Source of the DNA: Sphingomonas asaccharolytica NBRC 15499
Lineage (GTDB): Bacteria > Pseudomonadota > Alphaproteobacteria > Sphingomonadales > Sphingomonadaceae
Reading direction: 5' to 3'
Length of the DNA: 38,792 nt
NCBI RefSeq assembly: GCF_001598355.1
Contig: NZ_BCYU01000043.1
Coordinates: 1 to 38,792, forward strand
The number at the start of each line of letters is the position of its first letter. Within the stretch, counting starts at the first letter, position 1. The position numbers and the translations under genes were made by a program. Below, piece by piece: positions 32,476 through 38,792 of the stretch. The notes under the pieces were generated by a model. It searched no databases, was not told the DNA's origin, and saw only the letters and a list, made by a program, of their open reading frames with translations.

Positions 32476-33704
32476 GCAATTCGCCGGTCTGGCACCCCTT
32501 CACTCAGCATGGGCTGGGCGAACCGATACCGCTGGTGACGCATGCCGAGGGCGTATTGCTCCACACCGCTGACGGTCGCCGCGTCATCGACGCGATCTCA
32601 TCCTGGTGGGTGACGACGCATGGCCATTGCCATCCGCGCATCATGGCGGCGATCGCCGCGCAGACGCAAAAGCTCGACCAGATCATCTATGCCGGCTGGA
32701 CGCACGAACCCGCCGAGACGCTGGCGCGCGGGCTGACCGCGATCATGCCCCCTGCCCTCACCCACGTTTTCTATTCGGACAGCGGATCGACCAGCGTCGA
32801 GGTCGCGCTCAAGATGGCGCTAGGGTTCTGGACCAATCGCGGCGAAGCGCGGCACCGCATCCTGGTGATGGAGCATAGCTATCACGGCGACACGATCGGC
32901 GCGATGTCGGTCGGCGCGCGCGGCGTGTTCAACCAAGCCTATGCGCCCCTGCTGTTCGATGTCGGCACGATCCCCTTTCCCGCGGCCGGCCGCGAGCAGG
33001 AAACGCTCGACGCGCTGGAGGCTGCGTGCCGCGAGCAGCCGGCCGCGTTCATCGTCGAGCCACTGATCCTCGGCGCTGGCGGGATGCTGATCTATCCGGC
33101 GCATGTCCTGGCCGAGATGCGCGCGATCTGCGCGCGGCACGACGTACTATTCATTGCCGATGAAGTGATGACCGCCTGGGGGCGCACGGGGAGCCTGCTA
33201 GCGTGCGAGCAAGCCGGAGTGGTGCCGGATATCCTGTGCCTGTCCAAGGGGCTGACCGGCGGCGCGGTGCCGCTCGCGGTGACGATGGCGACGCAGCCGA
33301 TCTTCGATGCGCATCTGTCCGATGATCGATCGAAAATGTTCTTCCATTCGTCGAGCTACACCGCGAACCCGATCGCCTGCGCGGCGGCGGTCGCCAATCT
33401 GGAGATCTGGCGCGACGAGCCCATGCTCGAGCGGATCGCCGATCTGGGCGCTCGGCAACAAGCGCGGCTTGATGGGATCGAGGGTGTGGCAGGAAAACGG
33501 CGGATCGGGACGATTGCGGCGATGGATGTGCCGGTGCCCGATGGCGGCTATCTGGCAGCGATCGGACCGAGATTACTCAATCATTTCCGTGAGTTGGATG
33601 TGCTTCTGCGGCCGCTGGGGAACACCGTGTACGTGATGCCGCCCTACTGCATATCCGACGCAGAATTGGATACAGTATACAATGCTATCGAAACAGCGGT
33701 TTGA
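32472..33704 (+). CDS. bioA: Adenosylmethionine-8-amino-7-oxononanoate aminotransferase BioA
   Basis: BioA makes DAPA from KAPA with S-adenosylmethionine as amino donor and PLP as cofactor. The 410-residue protein starts with [22 protein letters not shown], the BioA-specific N-terminus with the SAM-site WHPF/Q segment. [32 protein letters not shown] and [14 protein letters not shown] are class III aminotransferase motifs, and LSKGLTGG carries the PLP lysine (Lys259). It is the last gene of the VOC-bioF-bioD-bioA run, linked by ATGA overlap. A compound hairpin follows before the convergent infC. Confidence 0.96.
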   Translation: MSNSPVWHPFTQHGLGEPIPLVTHAEGVLLHTADGRRVIDAISSWWVTTHGHCHPRIMAAIAAQTQKLDQIIYAGWTHEPAETLARGLTAIMPPALTHVFYSDSGSTSVEVALKMALGFWTNRGEARHRILVMEHSYHGDTIGAMSVGARGVFNQAYAPLLFDVGTIPFPAAGREQETLDALEAACREQPAAFIVEPLILGAGGMLIYPAHVLAEMRAICARHDVLFIADEVMTAWGRTGSLLACEQAGVVPDILCLSKGLTGGAVPLAVTMATQPIFDAHLSDDRSKMFFHSSSYTANPIACAAAVANLEIWRDEPMLERIADLGARQQARLDGIEGVAGKRRIGTIAAMDVPVPDGGYLAAIGPRLLNHFRELDVLLRPLGNTVYVMPPYCISDAELDTVYNAIETAV

Positions 33705-33729
33705 CGCCGTTATTTTAGGCAGCGGAGCC

Positions 33730-33828
33730 GGCGCGGAGTAAATCCGCGCCGTCGGTCGGCGCTTGCGCGCCGCCAGCCGGGCTCGGCGCCGGGCGCGGAA
33801 TAGCGTCGCTATTCCGCTGCACCGAGCC
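33730..33828. terminator. Compound hairpin between convergent bioA and infC
   Basis: Three stems are visible. GGCGCGGA/TCCGCGCC (33730-33737, 33743-33750) and GGCGC/GCGCC (33758-33762, 33767-33771) come first. The last is a 7-bp stem GGCTCGG/CCGAGCC (33780-33786, 33822-33828) enclosing a perfect 10-bp hairpin GCGGAATAGC/GCTATTCCGC (33795-33804, 33808-33817). TTATTT follows on +. It ends against the infC stop, so it probably terminates both transcripts. Confidence 0.7.
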
Positions 33829-34359
33829 TTATTTCGGCGAGAGCACCATCAGCATCTGACGGCCTTCCATGCGCGGATAGCTTTCGACCTTCGCGTCCTC
33901 GGCAGTGTCGTCCTGCACGCGCTTCAACAGGTTCATGCCGAGCTGACCATGGCTCAGTTCGCGGCCGCGGAAGCGGAGCGTCACCTTGACCTTGTCGCCC
34001 TCACCGATGAACTTGTGGATGGCCTTCATCTTCGTCTCATAATCATGATCGTCGATGTTCGGACGCATCTTGATCTCCTTGATCTCCTGCGTCTTCTGGC
34101 TCTTGCGAGCGAGGTTGGCCTTCTTCTGCGCCTCGTACTTGAACTTGCCGACATCGAGGAACTTGGCCACGGGCGGATCTGCGTTGGGCGACACTTCGAC
34201 GAGGTCGAGACCAAGCCCTTGAGCCTGCTCCATCGCCTCTTTGGTGTACATAACACCCAGATTCTCGCCTTCATGGTCGATCACTCGAACCTTGGGCGAC
34301 TGGATCCATTCGTTGAATCGAGGGCCGTTCATCGGCGGCGCCTGGTTTGGTCGGCGCAT
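33829..34359 (-). CDS. infC: Translation initiation factor IF-3
   Basis: IF-3 binds the 30S subunit, proofreads start codon and initiator tRNA, and prevents premature 50S joining. From ATG 34359 the protein is 176 residues. The N-domain reads [65 protein letters not shown] lysine-rich linker follows ([11 protein letters not shown]), then the C-domain with [42 protein letters not shown] 34359 has no Shine-Dalgarno sequence at usable distance. An in-frame ATC at 34374 has AGGAG 8 nt upstream, so the true start may be five codons earlier at this rare codon. rpmI and rplT do not follow; thrS lies upstream on the same strand beyond a porin gene. Confidence 0.95.
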   Translation of the reverse strand: MRRPNQAPPMNGPRFNEWIQSPKVRVIDHEGENLGVMYTKEAMEQAQGLGLDLVEVSPNADPPVAKFLDVGKFKYEAQKKANLARKSQKTQEIKEIKMRPNIDDHDYETKMKAIHKFIGEGDKVKVTLRFRGRELSHGQLGMNLLKRVQDDTAEDAKVESYPRMEGRQMLMVLSPK

Positions 34360-34371
34360 CGTGGGAGGACG

Positions 34372-34387
34372 GATAGGTACTGCTCCT
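34372..34387 (-). promoter_or_regulatory. Shine-Dalgarno sequence and candidate ATC start of infC
   Basis: On the minus strand AGGAG (34387-34383) is followed by 8 nt and then ATC (34374-34372), which is in frame with infC and five codons before its first ATG. The same AGGAG is 23 nt from that ATG, too far for normal initiation. IF-3 of enteric bacteria starts at ATT and discriminates against such codons, giving autoregulation; an ATC here would work the same way. Confidence 0.6.
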
Positions 34388-34614
34388 TTGGGTTGTGAGG
34401 TGCGTGATATAGAATTTTGCCGAAGGATTTAAAAGCCGCGACAGCAAAAGTCGGCATTTATGATCGGGAAGAGCGGTTCGCGACCGGCGTAATCCACGCC
34501 GCGAGCAACATTTCCTCACGATTGCGCACGATTACGGCAATGCGGCGGCGATAGTCAGGAGCCGCCGCCGGGACTCGGTCTCGCCATAGAAGACCCTGCC
34601 GGGCGGCCGCAGGA

Positions 34615-34648
34615 GGAACGTTCACCTCATCGCACAGGGGAATGTTCC
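34615..34648 (+). promoter_or_regulatory. Hairpin abutting the start codon of the TorF-type porin
   Basis: GGAACGTTC (34615-34623) can pair with GAATGTTCC (34640-34648) over 9 bp including one G-U. The stem ends directly before ATG 34649. One purine run (CAGGGG, 34635-34640) lies in the loop and another (AGGAGG, 34611-34616) at the foot of the stem. Folding would change which of them can serve the start codon. The rest of the infC-porin gap (34375-34614) shows no gene. Confidence 0.4.
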
Positions 34649-35464
34649 ATGATCTATCGCCTCGCCGCCATCGCGGCGGCGTCGTTGCTGGCCGCCGTGC
34701 CTGCCGCCGCGCAGGAAGAGCCGCCCAAGTCGGTCACCGTGTCGGGCAATGTCGCCCTGGTGTCCGATTATCGTTTCCGCGGCGTGTCGCAGACCGACAA
34801 GGAAGCGGCGCTGCAGGGCGGCGTGACCGTCACGCATGAAAGCGGCGTCTATGCCGGCGCCTGGGCCTCGAACCTTTCCGGCTGGGGCACGTTCGGCGGC
34901 GCCAACCTGGAACTCGACCTGTTTGCCGGGATCAAGAAGCCGATCGCCAGCGGCACCAATATCGACGTTGGCCTGACCTGGTACATGTACCCCGGTGGCG
35001 CCGACACGACCGATTTCGCCGAGCCCTATGTCAAGCTTAGCGCCACGATCGGACCGGCCAATTTGCTCGCGGGTATCGCTTATGCGCCGAAGCAGAAGGC
35101 GTTGGGCAATTTCTCCAACACGCCGCAAAGCCGCGGCCAGGCGCAGGACAATCTCTATCTCTGGGGCGATGCCAGCGTCGGTATTCCCAAGACCCCGCTG
35201 ACCGCCAAGGCGCATCTCGGCCATTCCAACGGCAATCCCGGACTCGGGCCCAACGGCACCAGCGTGACGCCGACCGGCGAGTATTTCGACTGGTCGCTCG
35301 GTGTCGATTACGTGATCGGCCCGGTTACGCTCGGCGTGTCCTATGTCGATACCGACATCAGCAAGGCAAGATCGGCCTATCTGCTGCCCAATTTCGCCTC
35401 GACCAAGAACGGATCGTCGATCGCGGACGCGACCGCGCTGTTTTCGGTCAGCGCCGCGTTCTGA
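34649..35464 (+). CDS. TorF-family putative outer-membrane porin
   Basis: The 271-residue protein has a signal peptide (MIYRLAAIAAASLLAAVPAAAQ, cleavage after AAA) followed by alternating beta-strand pattern. VSGNVALVSDYRFRGVSQTDKEAALQGGVTVTHESGVYAGAWASN is the diagnostic start of the TorF/gcw_chp putative porins common in Sphingomonadales and other proteobacteria. It ends with phenylalanine (SVSAAF), the usual C-terminal signature for BAM-dependent outer-membrane proteins. Its cargo is unknown. It is the only + strand gene between thrS and infC, and appears inserted between these two translation genes. Confidence 0.9.
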   Translation: MIYRLAAIAAASLLAAVPAAAQEEPPKSVTVSGNVALVSDYRFRGVSQTDKEAALQGGVTVTHESGVYAGAWASNLSGWGTFGGANLELDLFAGIKKPIASGTNIDVGLTWYMYPGGADTTDFAEPYVKLSATIGPANLLAGIAYAPKQKALGNFSNTPQSRGQAQDNLYLWGDASVGIPKTPLTAKAHLGHSNGNPGLGPNGTSVTPTGEYFDWSLGVDYVIGPVTLGVSYVDTDISKARSAYLLPNFASTKNGSSIADATALFSVSAAF

Positions 35465-35620
35465 GAGACTGTTTGGAAATGCGCCGCGGGTCGCATTTCG
35501 CGGCACCGGCCCGCTCCCCCACCCGGCCTCCCAATCAGGGTATTCTATGGGAGGTCGGGTGGGGGAGCGGGCCGGTGCCGTCTTAAAACTCGCTCTACCG
35601 CGAGTTTTCAAACGGCCTCT
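35464..35620. repeat. Large four-stem junction element with 33-bp hairpin
   Basis: Outer pairings AGAG/CTCT (35464-35467, 35617-35620) and GTTTG/CAAAC (35471-35475, 35609-35613) enclose three hairpins. The first is GAAATGCG/CGCATTTC (35476-35483, 35492-35499). The middle one is a 33-bp stem (35501-35533 with 35548-35580, a single G-T pair, 14-nt loop). The third is AAAACTCGC/GCGAGTTTT (35585-35593, 35600-35608). The last matches a hairpin of the element at 9892. It lies between convergent porin and thrS genes and overlaps the porin stop by one base. Confidence 0.85.
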
Positions 35621-35661
35621 GAGACAAACGGGCGGCGAAGGATCGCCGCCCGCTATCGGGA

Positions 35662-37695
35662 TCACGCCTGCGCCTCGGCCTCCGCCGCGACGGCGACGTC
35701 GGGCGGCATCGCGGCGCGCTGCAATTGTTCGACCACCGCCGCCAGGGTCAGCACTTGCTGGCGATCGCTGCCCAACTGGCGCAGCGCCACCGTGCCTTCG
35801 TCCGCCTCGCGCTTGCCGACGACGAGCAGGTTCGGGACCTTGGCCAGGCTGTGCTCGCGCACCTTGTAGTTGATCTTCTCGTTGCGAAGATCGGTCTCGA
35901 CCCGCAGCCCCGCCGCGCGCAATTCGGCGGCAACCTGATGCGCATAATCGTCCGCGTCGGACACGATCGTCGCCACCACGACCTGGGTCGGCGCCAGCCA
36001 GAGCGGGAAGCGCCCGGCGTGATGCTCGATCAGGATGCCGATGAAGCGCTCGAACGTGCCGAGGATCGCGCGGTGGAGCATGATCGGGCGATGGCGCTCA
36101 CCGTCGTCGCCGACATAGGAGGCGTCGAGCCGCTCGGGCAGCACCGTGTCGGTCTGGATCGTGCCGACTTGCCACGTCCGGCCGATCGCGTCGGTCAGAT
36201 GGAATTCGAGCTTGGGCGCGTAAAAGGCCCCCTCGCCCGGCAACTCCTCCCAGCCGAACTCTTCGGTGTCGCGGCCAGTCGCCTTGACCGCGTCGCGCAG
36301 CGATTGCTCGGACCAGTCCCACATCTCTTCGCTGCCGAAGCGCTTGTCGGGCCGCAGCGCGAGCTTGATCGCATATTTGTCGAAGCCGAGATCCTTGTAG
36401 ACCGAGTCGAGCAAGTCGCAGAACGCCTGGACTTCCTCGATCAGCTGGTCCGCGCGCACGAAGATATGCGCGTCGTCCTGCGTGAACTGACGCACGCGCA
36501 TGATGCCGTGCAGCGCGCCATGCGGCTCGTTGCGGTGGCAGCAGCCGAACTCGGCCATGCGGATCGGCAGGTCGCGGTACGACTTGATCCCCTGACGGAA
36601 GATCAGGACGTGCGCCGGGCAGTTCATCGGCTTGAGCGCCATCAAATCGGCCGTGCCGGTGAAGATCGGCGCGTCGTCCTCGGTCGACGGAATCTCGTCG
36701 GGGACGACGAACATGTTCTCGCGATATTTGCCCCAATGGCCGGACTGCTCCCATTGGCGCGCGTCCATCAGCTGCGGCGTCTTGACCTCGGCATAGCCGG
36801 CGGCGTCGAGCCGGCGGCGCATATAGGCCTCCAGCTGGCGCCACAGGATGAAGCCCTTGGGATGCCAGAACACCGAGCCCTGCGCCTCCGACTGGAGGTG
36901 GAACAGGTCCATCTCCTGCCCGATGCGACGATGGTCGCGCTTGGCGGCTTCCTCGAGCCGGACGAGATGCTCGTCGAGCTGCTTCTTGTTGAGCCAGCCG
37001 GTGCCGTAGATGCGGCTGAGCTGGGCGTTGTTCTGGTCGCCGCGCCAATAGGCGCCCGACACCCGCGTCAGCTTGAACGCACTGGGATCGAGCTTGCCGG
37101 TCGAGGCGAGGTGCGGGCCGCGGCACATATCGAGCCAGGCGCCCGGACCGTTGCCGGCCTTGTAGACCGTCAGTTCCTCACCTTCGGGCAGCTCGCCGGC
37201 CCATTCGGCCTTGAACGTTTCGCCCTGCTGCCGCCAGCGCGCGATCAGGTCGGCACGGCTCCACACTTCGCGGATCAGCGGTTCGTTGCGAGCGATGATC
37301 GCGCGCATCTCGGCCTCGATCGCGGGCAGCTCTTCCTCGGTGAAAGGGCCATGCTCGGCGGTCGGCGCGAAATCGTAATAGAAGCCGTCGTCGGTCGACG
37401 GGCCGAACGTGATCTGCGTTCCCGGGAACAGGTTCTGTACCGCTTCGGCCAGCACGTGCGCATAGTCGTGGCGCGCGAGTTCGAGCGCGTCCTTTTCGTC
37501 GCGGCTGGTCACCAGCGCGAGGCTGGCGTCATGGTCGAGCGGGCGCATGATGTCGCGCAATTCGCCGTCGACGCGCGCGGCGATCGCCGCCTTGGCCAGG
37601 CCAGGGCCGATCGCGGCGGCGATATCGGCCGGGGTCGTACCGGGCGCGACCTCGCGAACCGAGCCGTCGGGGAGCGTGATCGAGAGCATTTCCAT
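35662..37695 (-). CDS. thrS: Threonyl-tRNA synthetase
   Basis: ThrRS charges tRNA-Thr. The 677-residue protein has the usual order. An N-terminal TGS domain (residues 1-62, [24 protein letters not shown]) comes first. The editing domain follows with [11 protein letters not shown] (HxxxH) and the [10 protein letters not shown] cysteine loop. The class II catalytic core has [21 protein letters not shown], the zinc-binding [10 protein letters not shown] and the [18 protein letters not shown] motif. The anticodon-binding domain ([14 protein letters not shown]...) is C-terminal. ATG 37695 has ACAGGAA upstream; a second in-frame ATG is two codons in. A 185-nt leader with a threonine-rich peptide precedes it. 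Confidence 0.97.
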   Translation of the reverse strand: MEMLSITLPDGSVREVAPGTTPADIAAAIGPGLAKAAIAARVDGELRDIMRPLDHDASLALVTSRDEKDALELARHDYAHVLAEAVQNLFPGTQITFGPSTDDGFYYDFAPTAEHGPFTEEELPAIEAEMRAIIARNEPLIREVWSRADLIARWRQQGETFKAEWAGELPEGEELTVYKAGNGPGAWLDMCRGPHLASTGKLDPSAFKLTRVSGAYWRGDQNNAQLSRIYGTGWLNKKQLDEHLVRLEEAAKRDHRRIGQEMDLFHLQSEAQGSVFWHPKGFILWRQLEAYMRRRLDAAGYAEVKTPQLMDARQWEQSGHWGKYRENMFVVPDEIPSTEDDAPIFTGTADLMALKPMNCPAHVLIFRQGIKSYRDLPIRMAEFGCCHRNEPHGALHGIMRVRQFTQDDAHIFVRADQLIEEVQAFCDLLDSVYKDLGFDKYAIKLALRPDKRFGSEEMWDWSEQSLRDAVKATGRDTEEFGWEELPGEGAFYAPKLEFHLTDAIGRTWQVGTIQTDTVLPERLDASYVGDDGERHRPIMLHRAILGTFERFIGILIEHHAGRFPLWLAPTQVVVATIVSDADDYAHQVAAELRAAGLRVETDLRNEKINYKVREHSLAKVPNLLVVGKREADEGTVALRQLGSDRQQVLTLAAVVEQLQRAAMPPDVAVAAEAEAQA

Positions 37696-37809
37696 GGTCG
37701 TTCCTGTCAGTTGGCGCGCCTATGCACCGGGCAGCGTCCGAGGGAAAGACTGGAACGGGGAGCGGACGCCGACCTCACCCGTTCCCGGGCGAGCTAATCG
37801 GCGTGGACG
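37696..37809 (-). promoter_or_regulatory. Putative thrS attenuator region with mutually exclusive stems
   Basis: Between the leader stop and the thrS ATG at least four competing pairings can be drawn (minus-strand bases at + coordinates). Stem A is ACGCCGA 37804-37798 with TCGGCGT 37772-37766, enclosing CTCGCCCG-GGAA-CGGGTGAG 37793-37774. Stem B is GGAACGGG 37785-37778 with CCCGTTCC 37759-37752, followed by AGTCTTT. Stem C is GCGTCCG 37769-37763 with CGGACGC 37740-37734. Stem D is CGTTCCAGTC 37757-37748 with GACAGGAACG 37708-37699, one mismatch, which covers the thrS Shine-Dalgarno sequence. A and B exclude each other, as do B and D. No strong U-run follows any stem, so control may be translational or Rho-assisted. 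Confidence 0.65.
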
Positions 37810-37881
37810 TCAGTCGCGCGCGCCGAGCACCCCCCGGAAACCCGGGGTGGTGGTGGTAGTCGTGGGGCACGCGCGGTTCAT
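37810..37881 (-). CDS. Threonine-rich leader peptide of thrS
   Basis: This 23-codon ORF (ATG 37881-37879, TGA 37812-37810) starts MNRACP and then has six threonine codons in a row (ACG ACT ACC ACC ACC ACC, 37863-37846), followed by PGFRGVLGARD. Six of 23 residues being Thr directly before a threonyl-tRNA synthetase gene is the signature of a ribosome-stalling attenuation peptide. There is no Shine-Dalgarno sequence, but TTATAT at 37895-37890 would put transcription start at or near the A of ATG, so translation could be leaderless, as described for trpL of Sinorhizobium. The stop lies 115 nt before thrS. Confidence 0.7.
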   Translation of the reverse strand: MNRACPTTTTTTPGFRGVLGARD

Positions 37882-37888
37882 GGCGACG

Positions 37889-37895
37889 GATATAA
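37889..37895 (-). promoter_or_regulatory. Candidate -10 element of the thrS leader transcript
   Basis: On the minus strand TTATATC (37895-37889) is the only AT-rich hexamer in this GC-rich 46-bp gap. Seven bases separate it from the A of the leader ATG, a normal distance to a transcription start. No clear -35 box is seen 17 nt further upstream. Confidence 0.45.
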
Positions 37896-37927
37896 GCGGC
37901 GCCGGCCAAGGAATCCAGTCGCGGGCT

Positions 37928-38191
37928 TCACTGTTTGTCTTGGGCGATCTGCTGCAATTGCCATTCGATCGATCCCCATAGATGCGCGGTGTGCGCCGCC
38001 ACCGCGTCGCGCAACGCCCTGGCATTGGCGGTGGCCGCATCGAGCTGATCCACCGCGGCGACGTTCGCCTTTTTGAGCTCGCCCGCCGTAGCGACGGGAT
38101 TGGGGTCGTTGCCGAGCAGCGACAGCCAGGCGCCTTCGACCGCCATGCGCAACGCCACCAACTGGGCCTGCAGGTCGGCAATATCGTCCAT
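37928..38191 (-). CDS. Small helical protein of unknown function
   Basis: The 87-residue product is almost entirely alpha-helical by composition (DDIADLQAQLVALRMAVEGAWLSLL, then ELKKANVAAVDQLDAATANARALRDAVAAHTAHLWGSIEWQLQQIAQ), with heptad-like spacing of hydrophobic residues that suggests a coiled coil or small helical bundle. No signal peptide or membrane segment. ATG 38191 has TGAGGA about 9 nt upstream. It lies 46 bp upstream of the thrS leader peptide on the same strand, so it may share readthrough transcription with thrS. I do not recognise a family. Confidence 0.7.
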   Translation of the reverse strand: MDDIADLQAQLVALRMAVEGAWLSLLGNDPNPVATAGELKKANVAAVDQLDAATANARALRDAVAAHTAHLWGSIEWQLQQIAQDKQ

Positions 38192-38290
38192 GATTCAATC
38201 CTCAACAGATACGCGCGGCGAGCCGTTTTGTGAGTCATCGCCGATGTCGCGAGCGCCTATGGACGCGTTGGCACTCAAGGAAAAGGCCGC

Positions 38291-38309
38291 GCCATCGCTC
38301 GGCGATGGC
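38291..38309. repeat. Intergenic hairpin
   Basis: GCCATCGC (38291-38298) and GCGATGGC (38302-38309) pair perfectly around TCG, in the 209-bp divergent gap between the two small genes. No T-run follows. The remaining sequence of this gap shows no gene or clear promoter. Confidence 0.4.
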
Positions 38310-38400
38310 CAATCATAAACCTGTCTTATCGGAATATCGCCACATTCGATTTTGGCGAGCACGCCGGGTGCCTTAGACCATTCGGCAGGAGGATCGCCCG

Positions 38401-38745
38401 ATGGACAATACCGTCATCCTGCGCCGCTGGTCGGCGCGCATCCGTACCACCGACGAAGCGGACTATGTCGCCTATATCGCCGGTACCGGGCTCGACGATT
38501 ATCGCGCGACGCCGGGCAATCTCGGCGCGCAGATGCTGGTCCGCACGCTCGACAATGGCGAAAGCGAGGTCACCACGCTCAGCTGGTGGGAATCGATCGA
38601 GGCGATCGCGGCATTCGCCGGCGAGGATATCGACCGCGCGCGTTACTATCCGGAGGACGACCGCTTCCTGATCACGCGACCCGACCATGTCGAGCATCAC
38701 CGCGTGGTCGGCGGCGCCGAAATACGCCCCGGCGCCAGCGCATGA
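38401..38745 (+). CDS. Small dimeric alpha/beta-barrel-like protein (antibiotic biosynthesis monooxygenase-like)
   Basis: The 114-residue protein has the strand-helix-strand pattern of ABM/heme-degrading-type ferredoxin-like folds. TVILRRWSARIRTTDEADYVAYIAGTGLDDYRATPGNLGAQMLVRTLDNGESEVTTLSWWESIEAIAAFAGEDIDRARYYPEDDRFLI shows an N-terminal strand, a long helix, a second strand, the SWWESIEAIAAFAG motif and a final acidic segment. Members act as small monooxygenases or binding proteins; no catalytic residue can be named with certainty. AGGAGG stands about 9 nt before ATG 38401. It is divergent from the helical protein gene and close to the end of the window. Confidence 0.78.
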   Translation: MDNTVILRRWSARIRTTDEADYVAYIAGTGLDDYRATPGNLGAQMLVRTLDNGESEVTTLSWWESIEAIAAFAGEDIDRARYYPEDDRFLITRPDHVEHHRVVGGAEIRPGASA

Positions 38746-38792
38746 CTATGGCGGCTGGCTGAGCCGTTAGGGTCCGTACTCAATTACCACGA

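Noticed and set aside
35725..37797. 690-codon open frame on + opposite thrS
   Set aside because: Antisense shadow of thrS, caused by high GC in third codon positions.
37696..37881. T-box riboswitch upstream of thrS
   Set aside because: No T-box sequence or specifier loop was found, and T-boxes are not typical of alphaproteobacteria; the Thr-rich ORF explains the region better.
1..38792. CRISPR array, rRNA, tRNA or insertion sequence
   Set aside because: No regular spaced direct repeats, no rRNA or tRNA signatures and no transposase or integrase motifs were seen on either strand.

Overview
The window is GC-rich DNA from an alphaproteobacterium, most likely Sphingomonadaceae (Sphingomonas or a close relative). 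Pointers are a TorF-type putative porin, an UrcA-like small protein, an exosortase-like C-terminal signal, an HTH_25 gene beside glnD, a CYP153-type P450, and several families of short hairpin repeats (cores CCCTCTCCC/GGGAGAGGG, CTCCTGC/GCAGGAG, CCCAGC/GCTGGG) between genes. No rRNA, tRNA, CRISPR array, prophage or insertion sequence was seen. This looks like ordinary chromosome.

Layout. 1-4.3 kb: end of the histidine operon (hisF and hisE, separated by a lipoprotein gene and a tiny exosortase-signal-like protein), a HIT protein and an amino acid permease. 4.4-9.9 kb: adenosine kinase (-), an EI24/CysZ-like membrane protein with a lipoprotein, queG (-), and an ABC ATPase/permease pair resembling NatAB. 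10-12.6 kb: a lone CYP153-type P450, a secreted MsrB and a CHAP-domain hydrolase (-). 12.8-17.3 kb: a divergent catabolic-looking cluster, GPH transporter and SDR (-) against acyl-CoA dehydrogenase and SDR (+). 17.3-20.5 kb: a membrane retropepsin-like protease, an UrcA-like protein and a BlaI/M56 pair with a long palindromic operator, all on -. 20.5-30.3 kb: maeB (-), mutS, a frameshifted HTH gene, a tandem winged-helix regulator (-), an intact HTH_25 gene and glnD. 30.3-33.7 kb: a VOC protein and bioF-bioD-bioA with stop/start overlaps. 33.8-38.8 kb: infC (-), a porin (+), thrS (-) with a long leader, and two small genes.

The most interesting signal is upstream of thrS. A 23-codon ORF carries six consecutive threonine codons. 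It begins about 7 nt after a -10-like TTATAT, so its mRNA may be leaderless. It is followed by mutually exclusive RNA stems, one of which can pair with the thrS Shine-Dalgarno sequence. This is the architecture of a threonine-sensing attenuator, here on a tRNA synthetase gene. Other notable points are a family of multi-hairpin junction elements at 6501, 9892 and 35464, a probable ATC start for IF-3, a 34-bp palindrome in front of blaI, a hisF ribosome binding site inside a repeat hairpin, and a QueG C-terminus encoded by a repeat.

Coordinates, motifs and pairings were read by eye from the sequence. Family assignments rest on recognised motifs and were not checked by database search.
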